This document shows, one piece after another, positions 1-7,813 of a stretch of DNA of 64,000 nt (positions are counted from its first letter, which is position 1; each line of letters starts with the position of its first letter). The notes under the pieces are model-generated. The model worked only from the letters and a program-made list of their open reading frames with translations, did no database searches and was not told where the DNA came from. This DNA comes from Erythrobacter sp. (GTDB taxonomy: Bacteria > Pseudomonadota > Alphaproteobacteria > Sphingomonadales > Sphingomonadaceae). A program made the position numbers and the translations under genes. Location: positions 62,001-126,000 of the forward strand of contig DAICXZ010000006.1 of NCBI GenBank assembly GCA_027311945.1, read 5' to 3'.

Positions 1-294
1 CCACGGATCGAGGAACGGTAGCGCGGCGATGCCAAGGCCGAGCAGCGGAAACACCCCATAGGTCACCGCGCCGACAGTGGCGTGGAGCCGCCAGTGCCGC
101 GCGCCGTCGATCACCGCCTGCCGCGATAGCCGGGCACCGTGGAGGAAGAACAGCAGCACGATACCGACGTCGGCCGCTCCGCCAGCGATGCCCGCGCCGG
201 TCCCGCGCGCGGGCAGCAGCGAGGCCAGGCCAACGGTGCCCAGCAGCAGCAGGATAAAGGTGTCGATCTTGAGGCGGGCGAGGAGCGCCTTCAT
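1..294 (-). CDS. Bile acid:sodium symporter-like (YfeH/SBF-like) membrane protein, C-terminus cut by window
   Basis: Reading the minus strand from the ATG at 294 gives 98 codons open to the window edge. The protein starts MKALLARLKIDTFILLLLG, followed by alternating hydrophobic segments and the phrase LLFFLHGARLS. This resembles the N-terminal half of the SBF-like family (YfeH type), inner-membrane secondary carriers of about 320-340 aa. Only the first three or so membrane segments are present. It is divergent from the TetR gene at 417, which suggests that this regulator controls it (inference). The substrate is not deducible. Confidence 0.65.
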   Translation of the reverse strand, partial: MKALLARLKIDTFILLLLGTVGLASLLPARGTGAGIAGGAADVGIVLLFFLHGARLSRQAVIDGARHWRLHATVGAVTYGVFPLLGLGIAALPFLDPW

Positions 295-416
295 GGGCAG
301 GCTTTCGATGCTTGGTCGAACAGGCTCGCTAGAGCGGCTGATGGCGGCAATCAATCGCAATCCCTGCCAGCTGTGGGCCCCTAGGGTTTTCTCATGTCTC
401 CGGTACAGCTAGCCTT

Positions 417-998
417 GTGTCCATGAGTGCCCCGACCAGCGAAACACGCAGCAAACTGCTCGCCGCAGCCGAGCGAATACTCGTCCAGCGCGGAATTACC
501 GGGCTGTCGGTACGCAAGGTGGGCGAGACGGCCGGGCTCAACCCCACGCTGGTGACCTATCACTTCGGCTCGCTCGGCGCACTGCTGGAACAGCTGCGTG
601 ATCGCAACCTCGGGCCCATCCTGGCGGCATGGGAAGGGCTGGATCAGCTTGACGGGCTCGATGCGGTCCTGCGCGGCTGGATTGCTCCGCTGCTGATGCC
701 GGCTGCTTTTACCGAAGGCGGGCGGGCGCTGGTGGTGATCGACGAGATCGCCGCCCATGGCGAGGGCGATCTCCGCGCTGGAGTGGTCGCCGCCATGCTG
801 GATTTCAGCCGCAGCTTGCGCGCACTGATGCTGACCTATTGCCCCGCGCTCGACGAACCCGAGATGCGCGCCCGACTGCGGTTCATTTCCGCCGCCGCGC
901 TTGGCCCTCCGCCGCGTGGACGCGGCATGCTGGGCGTGGGCGTCGAAGACGAGTTCGAATACCTTGTGCGGTTCGCCCACGCAGCCTTGCGCGAGTAA
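417..998 (+). CDS. TetR/AcrR family transcriptional regulator
   Basis: A 193-aa protein with an N-terminal TetR helix-turn-helix at about residues 30-52 (SVRKVGETAGLNP then TLVTYHFGS). The C-terminal ligand domain is poorly conserved and gives no hint of the effector. The GTG at 417 is the first possible start; an ATG two codons later (423) is equally plausible because neither has a strong Shine-Dalgarno sequence. The gene is divergent from the SBF-like transporter across 122 bp, the usual arrangement for a TetR repressor and its target. A short hairpin (CCTCCG/CGGAGG, about 1023-1039) follows the stop. Confidence 0.85.
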   Translation: MSMSAPTSETRSKLLAAAERILVQRGITGLSVRKVGETAGLNPTLVTYHFGSLGALLEQLRDRNLGPILAAWEGLDQLDGLDAVLRGWIAPLLMPAAFTEGGRALVVIDEIAAHGEGDLRAGVVAAMLDFSRSLRALMLTYCPALDEPEMRARLRFISAAALGPPPRGRGMLGVGVEDEFEYLVRFAHAALRE

Positions 999-1179
999 TC
1001 CGGAAGGGTTTCCATGGGCCCGCCTCCGCCTGCCGGAGGCACCGTTTCCTGCTGTTCGCCGTCAATTTCGTGGCTACTGCGGCGGATAGCTAGTGCGCAA
1101 AATTCCGCCGACAGCAAAAAAGTTTGGCTCGAAACACGATTGATACAGCGGCGAAATAACCTGGATGCAAGGGCCCGCT

Positions 1180-2124
1180 ATGAGGAGGGTGATTGCACAC
1201 CTGGAGAGCATTTTGCCCAAACCAACGACCATCGGATTGCCCCGTACTGCTGATCATCACCATGGTCTCGCGCAGGATATGGATATGGCGCGCCTGTTGA
1301 ACCGGCGCCGTGCGCTGGGTCTGTTCGGTGCCGCCGGTGGTACAATCGCGCTCGCGGCCTGCGGCGGAGACGAACTGACCAGCAGCGGTTCAACTGCGAG
1401 CGCTACTCCCACGCCGACGGCCACAAGCACCGCGACGTCTACTCCCACTCCCACCAGCACTTCGGCAAGCTGTGTGTCCTTCGCGGAAGAAACCAACGGC
1501 CCTTACCCCGCCGATGGAACCAACACCTCGAACGGTGCGACCTCCAATGTGCTCACCAATACCAGCTTCGTGCGCAGCGATGTGCGGTCCAGCATTCTTG
1601 CCAGCACCAACACGGCCGCAGGCATCGAGCTGACGATCACGCTTCAGCTCGCCGACGTCAATAACGACTGCGCCGTCCTGGAGGGCTATGCAGTTTACAT
1701 GTGGCATTGCAATGCGGAGGGCGACTATTCGCTCTACGATCTGCCGCAGCAGGATTATCTGCGCGGCATTCAGGTGAGCAATGCCAACGGCCAGGTAACT
1801 TTCACCACGATCATCCCCGGCTGCTACAACGGACGCTATCCGCACATCCATTTCGAGGTCTTCAGCAGCCTCGCCAATGCAACTGGCGGTCGTTACGCGG
1901 TTCTCATCTCGCAGTTCGCGGTGTTGAAGAGCCAGCTGACGACGATTTATGCCAGCAACGCGGTTTATGCGAGCAGCATAAGCGCGCTCAGTTCCAGCAC
2001 TCTTTCGGGCGACAACGTGTTTGGTGACAATACCAGCGCCCAACAGGATGCGATGATGCTTACCCTGGTCGATGACGGGGATGGCACATGGTCCGCTAAC
2101 GCGACGGTCGGCATTGCCACCTGA
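1180..2124 (+). CDS. Exported intradiol ring-cleavage dioxygenase-like lipoprotein
   Basis: From the ATG at 1180 (AAGGG six bases upstream) the product is 314 aa. A histidine patch (DHHHGL, about residues 25-30) precedes a twin-arginine segment (NRRRALGLF, 41-49) and a lipobox ending in Cys61. A Thr/Pro/Ser-rich linker follows (about 70-98). The catalytic-type domain has WHCNAEGDYSLY (about 175-186) and PGCYNGRYPHIHF (213-225). In the intradiol dioxygenase family the equivalent Tyr, Tyr, His, His bind non-heme Fe(III); here likely Tyr183, Tyr216, His222 and His224. It therefore looks like a Tat-exported, lipid-anchored dioxygenase-fold protein; the substrate is unknown. Alternative starts are 1165, 1279 and 1285. 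The histidine patch before the Tat motif, which I recall in relatives, favours the longer form. Confidence 0.75.
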   Translation: MRRVIAHLESILPKPTTIGLPRTADHHHGLAQDMDMARLLNRRRALGLFGAAGGTIALAACGGDELTSSGSTASATPTPTATSTATSTPTPTSTSASCVSFAEETNGPYPADGTNTSNGATSNVLTNTSFVRSDVRSSILASTNTAAGIELTITLQLADVNNDCAVLEGYAVYMWHCNAEGDYSLYDLPQQDYLRGIQVSNANGQVTFTTIIPGCYNGRYPHIHFEVFSSLANATGGRYAVLISQFAVLKSQLTTIYASNAVYASSISALSSSTLSGDNVFGDNTSAQQDAMMLTLVDDGDGTWSANATVGIAT

Positions 2125-2128
2125 GCGC

Positions 2129-2184
2129 GTGCAACCGGCTGCAGGGCAACTCCCCCTACTCCCCTCCCCTGCAGCCGGTTGCAC
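2129..2184. terminator. Perfect 18-bp inverted repeat after the dioxygenase gene
   Basis: Arms at 2129-2146 (GTGCAACCGGCTGCAGGG) and 2167-2184 are perfectly complementary around a 20-nt pyrimidine-rich loop. It begins 4 nt after the dioxygenase stop and ends 29 nt before the response-regulator ATG. No T-tract follows, so it may be a terminator of non-canonical type, an mRNA stabiliser or an operator for the downstream regulator. Confidence 0.6.
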
Positions 2185-2213
2185 ATTTCACAAAATTCCC
2201 GGATCAGTTCGTT

Positions 2214-2915
2214 ATGTCCCAAAAGTCCGTTCTGATCGTTGACGACGACACCGAACTGCGTGTCCTGATCGCCGAGTACTTAGGTGAGCACGGCTTCGTT
2301 GTGCGGCAGGCGCCCGGTGCAGCAGGCATGCGGGAGCAAATGCGTGCGGAGAAGTTCGACCTGATCGTGCTTGATCTGATGATGCCGGGGGAAGATGGTC
2401 TCTCGGCGCTACGCAGCCTGGGCGATGTCCGGCCTCCGGTCATCATGCTTTCGGCCATGGGTGCCGATGTCGATCGGATCGTCGGGCTGGAGCTTGGGGC
2501 GGACGACTATGTGGCCAAGCCGTGCAACCCGCGCGAGCTGCTCGCCCGCATCCGGGCCGTGCTTCGCCGCGTCGAGGGCGAACAGAAGATCGCTGCGCCA
2601 ACAATGTTGTGCTTTGGTCGCTGGCAGATGACGATCGACGCTCATGAACTGCGTGCTCCCGGTGGCGCAGCCGTCGAACTCACGACACGTGAATGGCGCC
2701 TGTTACGGGCGCTGGCGGAGGCCCGCCGCCGTGTCCTTACCCGCGATGAACTGATGTCCCGCGTGGGCGGTGACGATAGCGACGCTTTCGACCGCGCGAT
2801 CGACATCGCCATCAGCCGTCTTCGGCGCAAACTGGCCGAGTATGATAGCGCAGAGCTGATTCGAACCGTGCGCGGCGAGGGCTATGCGCTCGCGCTCGAC
2901 GTAACACAGGGGTAG
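2214..2915 (+). CDS. OmpR/PhoB-family response regulator
   Basis: A 233-aa two-domain regulator. The receiver domain (about 1-118) has the acidic pair at Asp10-Asp12, phospho-acceptor Asp54 in VLDLMMPGEDG, and Lys102 in YVAKP. The C-terminal winged helix (about 135-228) carries ELTTREWRLLRALAE and the DNA-binding RAIDIAISRLRRKL helix. The gene ends 7 nt before the histidine-kinase start and so forms one operon with it. A phosphorylated dimer would bind DNA direct repeats near its targets. The target genes are not evident; the adjacent dioxygenase is one candidate. Confidence 0.92.
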   Translation: MSQKSVLIVDDDTELRVLIAEYLGEHGFVVRQAPGAAGMREQMRAEKFDLIVLDLMMPGEDGLSALRSLGDVRPPVIMLSAMGADVDRIVGLELGADDYVAKPCNPRELLARIRAVLRRVEGEQKIAAPTMLCFGRWQMTIDAHELRAPGGAAVELTTREWRLLRALAEARRRVLTRDELMSRVGGDDSDAFDRAIDIAISRLRRKLAEYDSAELIRTVRGEGYALALDVTQG

Positions 2916-2922
2916 CGCAGCG

Positions 2923-4203
2923 ATGCTGCGCCGCATGCCCATTGCCGTTCAGGTCATCGTGCTGGTGGGCATGGCGATATTGTTGATCACGGGTGCGATG
3001 GCGGCGATCGCTATTGCTGGCCCGCCTCCGCGCGATCCGCTGCACAGGATCGCCCATATGGTCGATGCTTTCACCGGGCGCGGCCCGGAGGCTCCCAGAG
3101 GGCGGATCGAGAAGGTTGCCACCCTCAGCAAGGAAATCGGCGACCTTAAGGAGAACCCTGTCGTCGCGGCGCAGCTTGCCAGCCGCTTGGGTGCTGCGCC
3201 CGAGACTGTACGTGCCTTTACCGAGTTTCCGATCGTCCCGCGTCGCGGCGAGATTTTCGGCGACTTCCTGATCGCGGTCGAAAGCGGCGATGGAACCTGG
3301 CGGATCTTGCGTGGCGGTGACGAAAACCTCTGGCGCTGGCAGGTCATCACACTTGGCATGGTTGCACTGGTCGCTCTGGCCGCGCTGCTTCTTGCCTGGT
3401 TGGCAGCCCGGCGGATCGTTCGCCCTATTGAAGAACTCGGCAGGGCGGCTGCCGAAAGCCGCGTTGGCGCTCCCTGGGGTTTCGCGGCACCCGATGGACC
3501 GCCCGAGGTTGCCGCTGCGGCTGATGCCCTGCGTGAGCTTTACCAACGCAACCGCGATCATGCCGAGGCGCGTATGGCCATGCTGGCTGCGATCACTCAT
3601 GATATCGGCACCCCGCTGGCGCGTATCGCATTCCGCATGGAGCGCTTGCCCGAGGCAGTCCAGGAGGCCGCAATGCGCGACATCGTCACCATTCGCAGCC
3701 TGCTCGCCGACAGCCGCACGCTGGCCGTGGGTGCATCTGGAGAGAGGAAGCTGCTCGATCTGACCGAACTGTGCGCCAGTATCGTTGTGCGCGAGGCCGA
3801 AACGGGGCGGCCTGTAGAGTTCCAAGCTAATGGGACGTTCCTCTTGATCGGCAATGCGCTTGCACTTGAACGCATGGTGCAGAACCTGCTCGACAATGCG
3901 CTGCGCTATGGCGGGAATGCCCGCTTGGACGTAGCCGGTGATAATGATGAGGTGCGGCTCGAAATCACGGACGATGGTCCGGGGTTCCCGGATATGCCGT
4001 TCGAGCAATACCTCAAGCCCTTTGCACGCGGCGAACAGTCGCGCAATGCCAGAACCGGGGGCAGCGGGCTCGGGCTTGCAATCGTGGCGCAGGCGGTCGA
4101 GCAACACGGCGGGACCATTGAACTGGCAAACCGGGCTGAAGGGGGCGCGCTGGTGCGGGTGTCGTTCCCGTTGGCCGATGGAACTCGCAAGAAGAGCGTC
4201 TGA
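2923..4203 (+). CDS. Membrane-bound sensor histidine kinase
   Basis: A 426-aa kinase with a first transmembrane helix at about 8-32, a periplasmic region of about 105 residues and a second helix at about 141-163. A HAMP-like segment follows, with a dimerisation box containing phospho-accepting His226 (AAITHDIGTPLARI). The ATP-binding domain shows an N box (NLLDNALRYGG), G1 (DDGPGF) and G2 (GSGLGLAI). It partners the response regulator directly upstream. The periplasmic loop has no recognised sensor fold, so the signal is unknown. The IT-HD-IGTP form of the H box belongs to the OmpR-type partner group. Confidence 0.92.
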   Translation: MLRRMPIAVQVIVLVGMAILLITGAMAAIAIAGPPPRDPLHRIAHMVDAFTGRGPEAPRGRIEKVATLSKEIGDLKENPVVAAQLASRLGAAPETVRAFTEFPIVPRRGEIFGDFLIAVESGDGTWRILRGGDENLWRWQVITLGMVALVALAALLLAWLAARRIVRPIEELGRAAAESRVGAPWGFAAPDGPPEVAAAADALRELYQRNRDHAEARMAMLAAITHDIGTPLARIAFRMERLPEAVQEAAMRDIVTIRSLLADSRTLAVGASGERKLLDLTELCASIVVREAETGRPVEFQANGTFLLIGNALALERMVQNLLDNALRYGGNARLDVAGDNDEVRLEITDDGPGFPDMPFEQYLKPFARGEQSRNARTGGSGLGLAIVAQAVEQHGGTIELANRAEGGALVRVSFPLADGTRKKSV

Positions 4204-4278
4204 GCGCGTTTCTGACGTTTGACCTGGCATCGGGTCTCGCGTTGATCGCACCTGCCTGTCGCCGGACCGGCTCCGAAT

Positions 4279-4422
4279 TCAGTGCAGCGCCCGGTCGATC
4301 GGCTCGTGTCGAGACGGCTGAACCGGGTCCATCGGGATCGCAGCGATGGCGGCTAGCGCGATCATGGCAATGAGCGCAGCGAACTCGCAGGCAAGCCATA
4401 GTCGCTTCATCGCGGGGGGCAT
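4279..4422 (-). CDS. Possible 47-aa single-span membrane protein
   Basis: A minus-strand reading frame whose last 47 codons, from the ATG at 4422, encode MPPAMKRLWLACEFAALIA followed by a strongly hydrophobic helix (about residues 10-30) and a polar tail ending in DRALH. A GGAA sequence lies about 8 nt before the ATG; a second ATG at 4410 would give 43 aa. The longer open frame upstream (to 4680) looks non-coding. The gene would be convergent with the histidine kinase and divergent from the aldehyde dehydrogenase. Nothing is recognised. The rest of 4204-4694 holds only the presumed dehydrogenase promoter. Confidence 0.3.
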   Translation of the reverse strand: MPPAMKRLWLACEFAALIAMIALAAIAAIPMDPVQPSRHEPIDRALH

Positions 4423-4694
4423 CGGGTGTTTCCGGGTTGGCAGATAGTTTCTGGACATATGAGATACGACGGAGTCGATGCTGGACGGCCTTAAGCAACG
4501 AACCGCGGTTTCTCCGATCCGCCGCGTCAAGTCTTGTCTCTGCACGCAAGCCGATGCTGCCGTTTGCGCAAAGGTGCAGAGCGCGGCACCCGCGCAAATG
4601 CGGCTGTCTGCGCAGGTTCGTCTTGAAATCGAGGGCGGGCTGGACCATCGCAGGCCCGACAATAGCCTATGCGCGCGCAAACCGGAGGAATGCC

Positions 4695-6098
4695 ATGTCC
4701 AAGTTCGAACGTCTCAACCCCATGACCGGCGCCAGTGCCTCTTCGGCCGAGGCCATGAAGGCAGGCGATATCCCGGCGATTGCTGCCAAGGCGCAGACTG
4801 GATTTGAAGAGTGGTCAAAGCAGGGGCCGAACGCGCGGCGCGCGGTGCTAAACAAGGCGGCCGATGCGCTGATGGCGAAGAAGGACGATTTCGTCGCTGC
4901 GATGATGGGCGAGATCGGCGCGACCGCCGGCTGGGCCATGTTCAACCTTGGCCTTGCCGCCAGCATGATCCGCGAGGCTGGCGCCATCACTACCCAGATT
5001 TCGGGCGAAGTGATCCCGTCGGACTACCCGGGCAAGCTGTGCATGGCGCTGCGCGAGCCGGTGGGCGTGATCCTCGGCATTGCGCCGTGGAACGCGCCGA
5101 TCATCCTCGGCGTGCGTGCCATCGCGGTGCCGCTTGCCTGCGGCAACGCAGTGATCCTCAAGGCGAGCGAAAGCTGCCCGCGCACCCACGCGCTGATCAT
5201 TGAAGCCTTTGCCGAGGCCGGCTTCCCCCAAGGCGTGGTCAACGTCGTCACCAATGCGCCCGAGGATGCAGCCGAAGTGGTCGGCGCGCTGATCGACGCG
5301 CCTGAAGTGCGCCGCATAAACTTCACCGGCTCGACCGCGGTGGGCAAGATCATCGCCAAGCGCGCGGCCGAGCACCTGAAGCCCTGCCTGCTCGAACTGG
5401 GCGGCAAGGCGCCGATGGTGATCCTCGCCGACGCTGACCTGGATGAAGCGGTGAAAGCGGCGGCCTTCGGTGCCTACATGAACCAGGGCCAGATTTGCAT
5501 GAGCACCGAGCGGATCATCGTGGAAGAGTCGGTGGCCGACGAATTCGCCGCCAAGTTCAAGGCGAAGGTGGAATCGATGCCGGTGGGCGATCCGACTGAG
5601 GGCACCACGCCGCTCGGCGCCGTGGTCGATGTGAAGACGGTCAACCACTGCCAGAGCCTGATCGAAGATGCGCTGTCGCATGGGGCCGAGCTGCTGACCG
5701 GCGGCGAGACCACGCACAACGTGCTGATGCCCGCGCACCTCGTCGACAAGGTGACGCCCGAGATGAAGCTGTTCCGCGACGAGAGCTTCGGCCCGGTCGT
5801 CGGCATGATCCGCGCCCGTGACGAGGCCCACGCGATCGAACTCGCCAACGATACGCAGTATGGCCTTAGCTCGGCGATCTTTACGGGGGATGTGGCCAAG
5901 GGCCTGCGTCTGGCCAAGCAGATCCAGGCGGGTATCTGCCACATCAATTCCTCGACCGTGTCGGACGAGGCGCAGATGCCGTTCGGCGGGGTCAAGCAGT
6001 CGGGCTATGGCCGGTTCGGCGGCAAGGCCGGGATCGACAGCTTCACCGAGCTGCGCTGGGTGACCGTTTCGACTGAGGGCGGCCACTACCCGATCTGA
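4695..6098 (+). CDS. NAD(P)-dependent aldehyde dehydrogenase, vanillin/salicylaldehyde dehydrogenase type
   Basis: A 467-aa ALDH-superfamily enzyme that oxidises an aldehyde to the acid. The start at 4695 is fixed by GGAGGA at 4684-4689; the longer open frame back to 4437 is not used. Motifs include the Rossmann/cofactor segment GIAPWNAPI, NFTGSTAVG, the general-base Glu234 in LELGGKAPM and nucleophile Cys268 in NQGQICMST. The C-terminal MPFGGVKQSGYGRFGG is characteristic of the aromatic-aldehyde dehydrogenases that act on vanillin or salicylaldehyde, but substrate choice cannot be decided here. The gene stands alone, followed by a strong hairpin. Together with the dioxygenase-like gene it hints at aromatic metabolism. 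Confidence 0.88.
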   Translation: MSKFERLNPMTGASASSAEAMKAGDIPAIAAKAQTGFEEWSKQGPNARRAVLNKAADALMAKKDDFVAAMMGEIGATAGWAMFNLGLAASMIREAGAITTQISGEVIPSDYPGKLCMALREPVGVILGIAPWNAPIILGVRAIAVPLACGNAVILKASESCPRTHALIIEAFAEAGFPQGVVNVVTNAPEDAAEVVGALIDAPEVRRINFTGSTAVGKIIAKRAAEHLKPCLLELGGKAPMVILADADLDEAVKAAAFGAYMNQGQICMSTERIIVEESVADEFAAKFKAKVESMPVGDPTEGTTPLGAVVDVKTVNHCQSLIEDALSHGAELLTGGETTHNVLMPAHLVDKVTPEMKLFRDESFGPVVGMIRARDEAHAIELANDTQYGLSSAIFTGDVAKGLRLAKQIQAGICHINSSTVSDEAQMPFGGVKQSGYGRFGGKAGIDSFTELRWVTVSTEGGHYPI

Positions 6099-6108
6099 TT
6101 GCAGTGCA

Positions 6109-6135
6109 GGGTCGCCGGTGTTGCACCGGCGACCC
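6109..6135. terminator. Hairpin between convergent genes (12-bp perfect stem, 3-nt loop)
   Basis: GGGTCGCCGGTG (6109-6120), loop TTG, then the exact reverse complement at 6124-6135. It sits between the convergent aldehyde dehydrogenase and the CheB-like gene and would stop transcription in either direction. There is no U-tract on either strand. Confidence 0.7.
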
Positions 6136-6148
6136 ACACCGATAAGGG

Positions 6149-7177
6149 TCAGGCGGCCTTGCGGCCCTTGGCCGTCGCGCCGAGCAGCCAGTCAGGCACT
6201 TCGCTCGCCGACACTTCGTCGAACTTGTCGAGCAGGCCAGCAGCCGCGCCGTTAGAGCCCGACTCCAGAAACACCTGTGCGCCGGTCTTGCCCAGTGCCA
6301 TCAGGCCTTTGGCGCCATCGTCGCTGCCTTTTTCGAGCATTCCGGCCAGCGTCGGGCATCCGGCACGTGCGGCGCTGGCAAACATCAGGTCGGCCGAAGG
6401 GCGGAAGCCGGCGACCGGATCGCGCTCGACCAGCTTGATCATCACCGCGAAGTCGTCCTCGATCGCGACGTGCTTGCTCTTGTCGTATGCAAGGTAGACC
6501 GTGCCCGGCATGACCATCGCGCCGTCTTCCGCGTTTTCGATCTTGCAGGCGACCGACGGACGCAGACGATCGACCGCGCGCTCGACCACGTCTTCGTCGG
6601 CATCAAGCAGGATCACCGTGGGGGGGCAATTGGCAGGCATGGCCGCAATCAGTGAACGCACCGTTTCGAGGCTGTCTGCACCGGCTGCGAGCAGCACCAG
6701 GCGTCCGTCATTGTCATAGTCAGCCGCTGCGCCCGCGCCGCCACCACCGCCAAGCGAGGCCTTGTGCGCGTCCATATCGGTGTTGGCCGCCTTCTGGACG
6801 ATGTTGCCCAGCTTGGCGACGGTCTTCTTGAACTCTTCGGGCGAGGTGTGGAGCGGTTTGGGGAAGCAATCGACCGCCCCAAGCGCAAGCGCCTTTTGCG
6901 CGGTGCCCGAACCATCTTGCGCCACGCTCGAAAGCATGACGACCGCGATCGGGTTTTCTTCCATCAGTTCGGCGAGGAATTCCATCCCGGTCATCCCCGG
7001 CATCTCCACGTCGAGCGTGAGGACATTGGGACGACAGTCGGGAATCTTGTCGCGCGCTTCGGCGGCGCTGGAGGCGGTACCGACAACTTCGACGCCCTTG
7101 GCCTGATCGAGAATGTCGCAGAACAGCGCGCGCATGGCGGCTGAGTCATCGACGACGAGTACTCGGGCTGGCTTCAT
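6149..7177 (-). CDS. CheB-like protein with receiver domain and degenerate methylesterase domain
   Basis: Start at the ATG at 7177, with AGGA 8 nt upstream; 342 aa. The receiver domain (about 1-125) is complete, with VVDDS at 8-12, Asp56 in TLDVEMPGMTG and a late KPLH. After a Gly/Ala linker (about 147-153), residues about 158-330 follow the CheB methylesterase plan. However, the catalytic Ser motif (GASTGG in the CheB at 10859) reads LAAGADSLET, the QHV/QHM His motif reads LLDADED, and only the late GSDDGAKG still resembles GMGQDGA. It is therefore probably not an esterase and may be a phospho-dependent binding or sink protein. It is divergent from the che operon, from which it likely derives by duplication (inference). 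Confidence 0.75.
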   Translation of the reverse strand: MKPARVLVVDDSAAMRALFCDILDQAKGVEVVGTASSAAEARDKIPDCRPNVLTLDVEMPGMTGMEFLAELMEENPIAVVMLSSVAQDGSGTAQKALALGAVDCFPKPLHTSPEEFKKTVAKLGNIVQKAANTDMDAHKASLGGGGGAGAAADYDNDGRLVLLAAGADSLETVRSLIAAMPANCPPTVILLDADEDVVERAVDRLRPSVACKIENAEDGAMVMPGTVYLAYDKSKHVAIEDDFAVMIKLVERDPVAGFRPSADLMFASAARAGCPTLAGMLEKGSDDGAKGLMALGKTGAQVFLESGSNGAAAGLLDKFDEVSASEVPDWLLGATAKGRKAA

Positions 7178-7549
7178 GATCTCAATCCTGTTCGTGTTGC
7201 AATGCAAGCGTGCGACGCGCGCTGGGCACATCGCCGGTCAACCACATTTACAAGTTTGCAAGCGAACAAAGCCCAAGCGACAACTAAGTGTTCGCCCATA
7301 GGAAACCGGATCGAACCAATAAGCGCATTCGCGGTAGAGCTTTCCAATCGGATCAGGAACTTCCAGCAGGTGGGGAGAGCAAGTACCATGTCGATTGCCC
7401 GAGAAAACGCGGTTGCTCGCCCTGCGATTGCTGGCCGTTTCATGTGCTCTGCTCAGATCTTCGCGTCGCTTGACAGCCGTCGCTCGCACCGCGTGCCGAT
7501 GAGCCTTGCCGCCTCCAATTCCGAGCATTGATAGACAGGAGTATAGATA
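7178..7549. promoter_or_regulatory. Intergenic region between divergent pseudo-cheB and che operon
   Basis: 372 bp that should hold the divergent promoters. I see a small palindrome TTGCA-A-TGCAA near 7197-7207, close to the pseudo-cheB start, and no clear sigma-54 or flagellar sigma-28 motif. A weak 47-codon frame (7388-7531, ATG after GGGGAG) ends just before the STAS ribosome-binding site, but its sequence is unconvincing. AGGAG at about 7537-7541 serves the STAS start. Confidence 0.4.
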
Positions 7550-7813
7550 GTGGCTGTCATCGAATTGCCGCGGCTGTGCGACCGTGCCGCCGCCCTCGCT
7601 CTTAGAGGCGATCTCGCCGATACCACCGGCAGCGAAGCCTTGCCGGTGGACGCGAGCAATGTCGAACGCATGAGTATGGCGATGCTGCAGGTGCTGCTCG
7701 CAGCCCACCGCAACGAGCCCGGCATCGTGCTGACCGCGCGGTCGTCCGATTTCGATAGTGCGCTGGCGATCTCGGGTCTTACGGAAACCTTCAACACCGG
7801 AGCGGCCGCATGA
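7550..7813 (+). CDS. STAS-domain protein at the head of the chemotaxis operon
   Basis: An 87-aa protein from a GTG start preceded by AGGAG with about 8 nt spacing. It has the STAS pattern: a beta-strand start (MAVIELP), then LPVDASNVERMSMAMLQVLLAA (about residues 31-52), equivalent to the D-x-S site of anti-sigma antagonists, and the ending GLTETFNTG. The family is best known as SpoIIAA-like phospho-switch proteins. Stand-alone STAS proteins at the start of che operons are known in some proteobacteria, but their role is unsettled. Its stop overlaps the cheA start by 4 nt (ATGA), so the two are translationally coupled. Confidence 0.8.
   Translation: MAVIELPRLCDRAAALALRGDLADTTGSEALPVDASNVERMSMAMLQVLLAAHRNEPGIVLTARSSDFDSALAISGLTETFNTGAAA

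Noticed and set aside
4437-4694. N-terminal extension of the aldehyde dehydrogenase
   Set aside because: A strong GGAGGA precedes the ATG at 4695 and homologous motifs start there.
7388-7531. 47-codon frame upstream of the STAS gene
   Set aside because: Has a fair GGGGAG but an unconvincing Arg/Ser-rich product, and overlaps the expected promoter region of the che operon.
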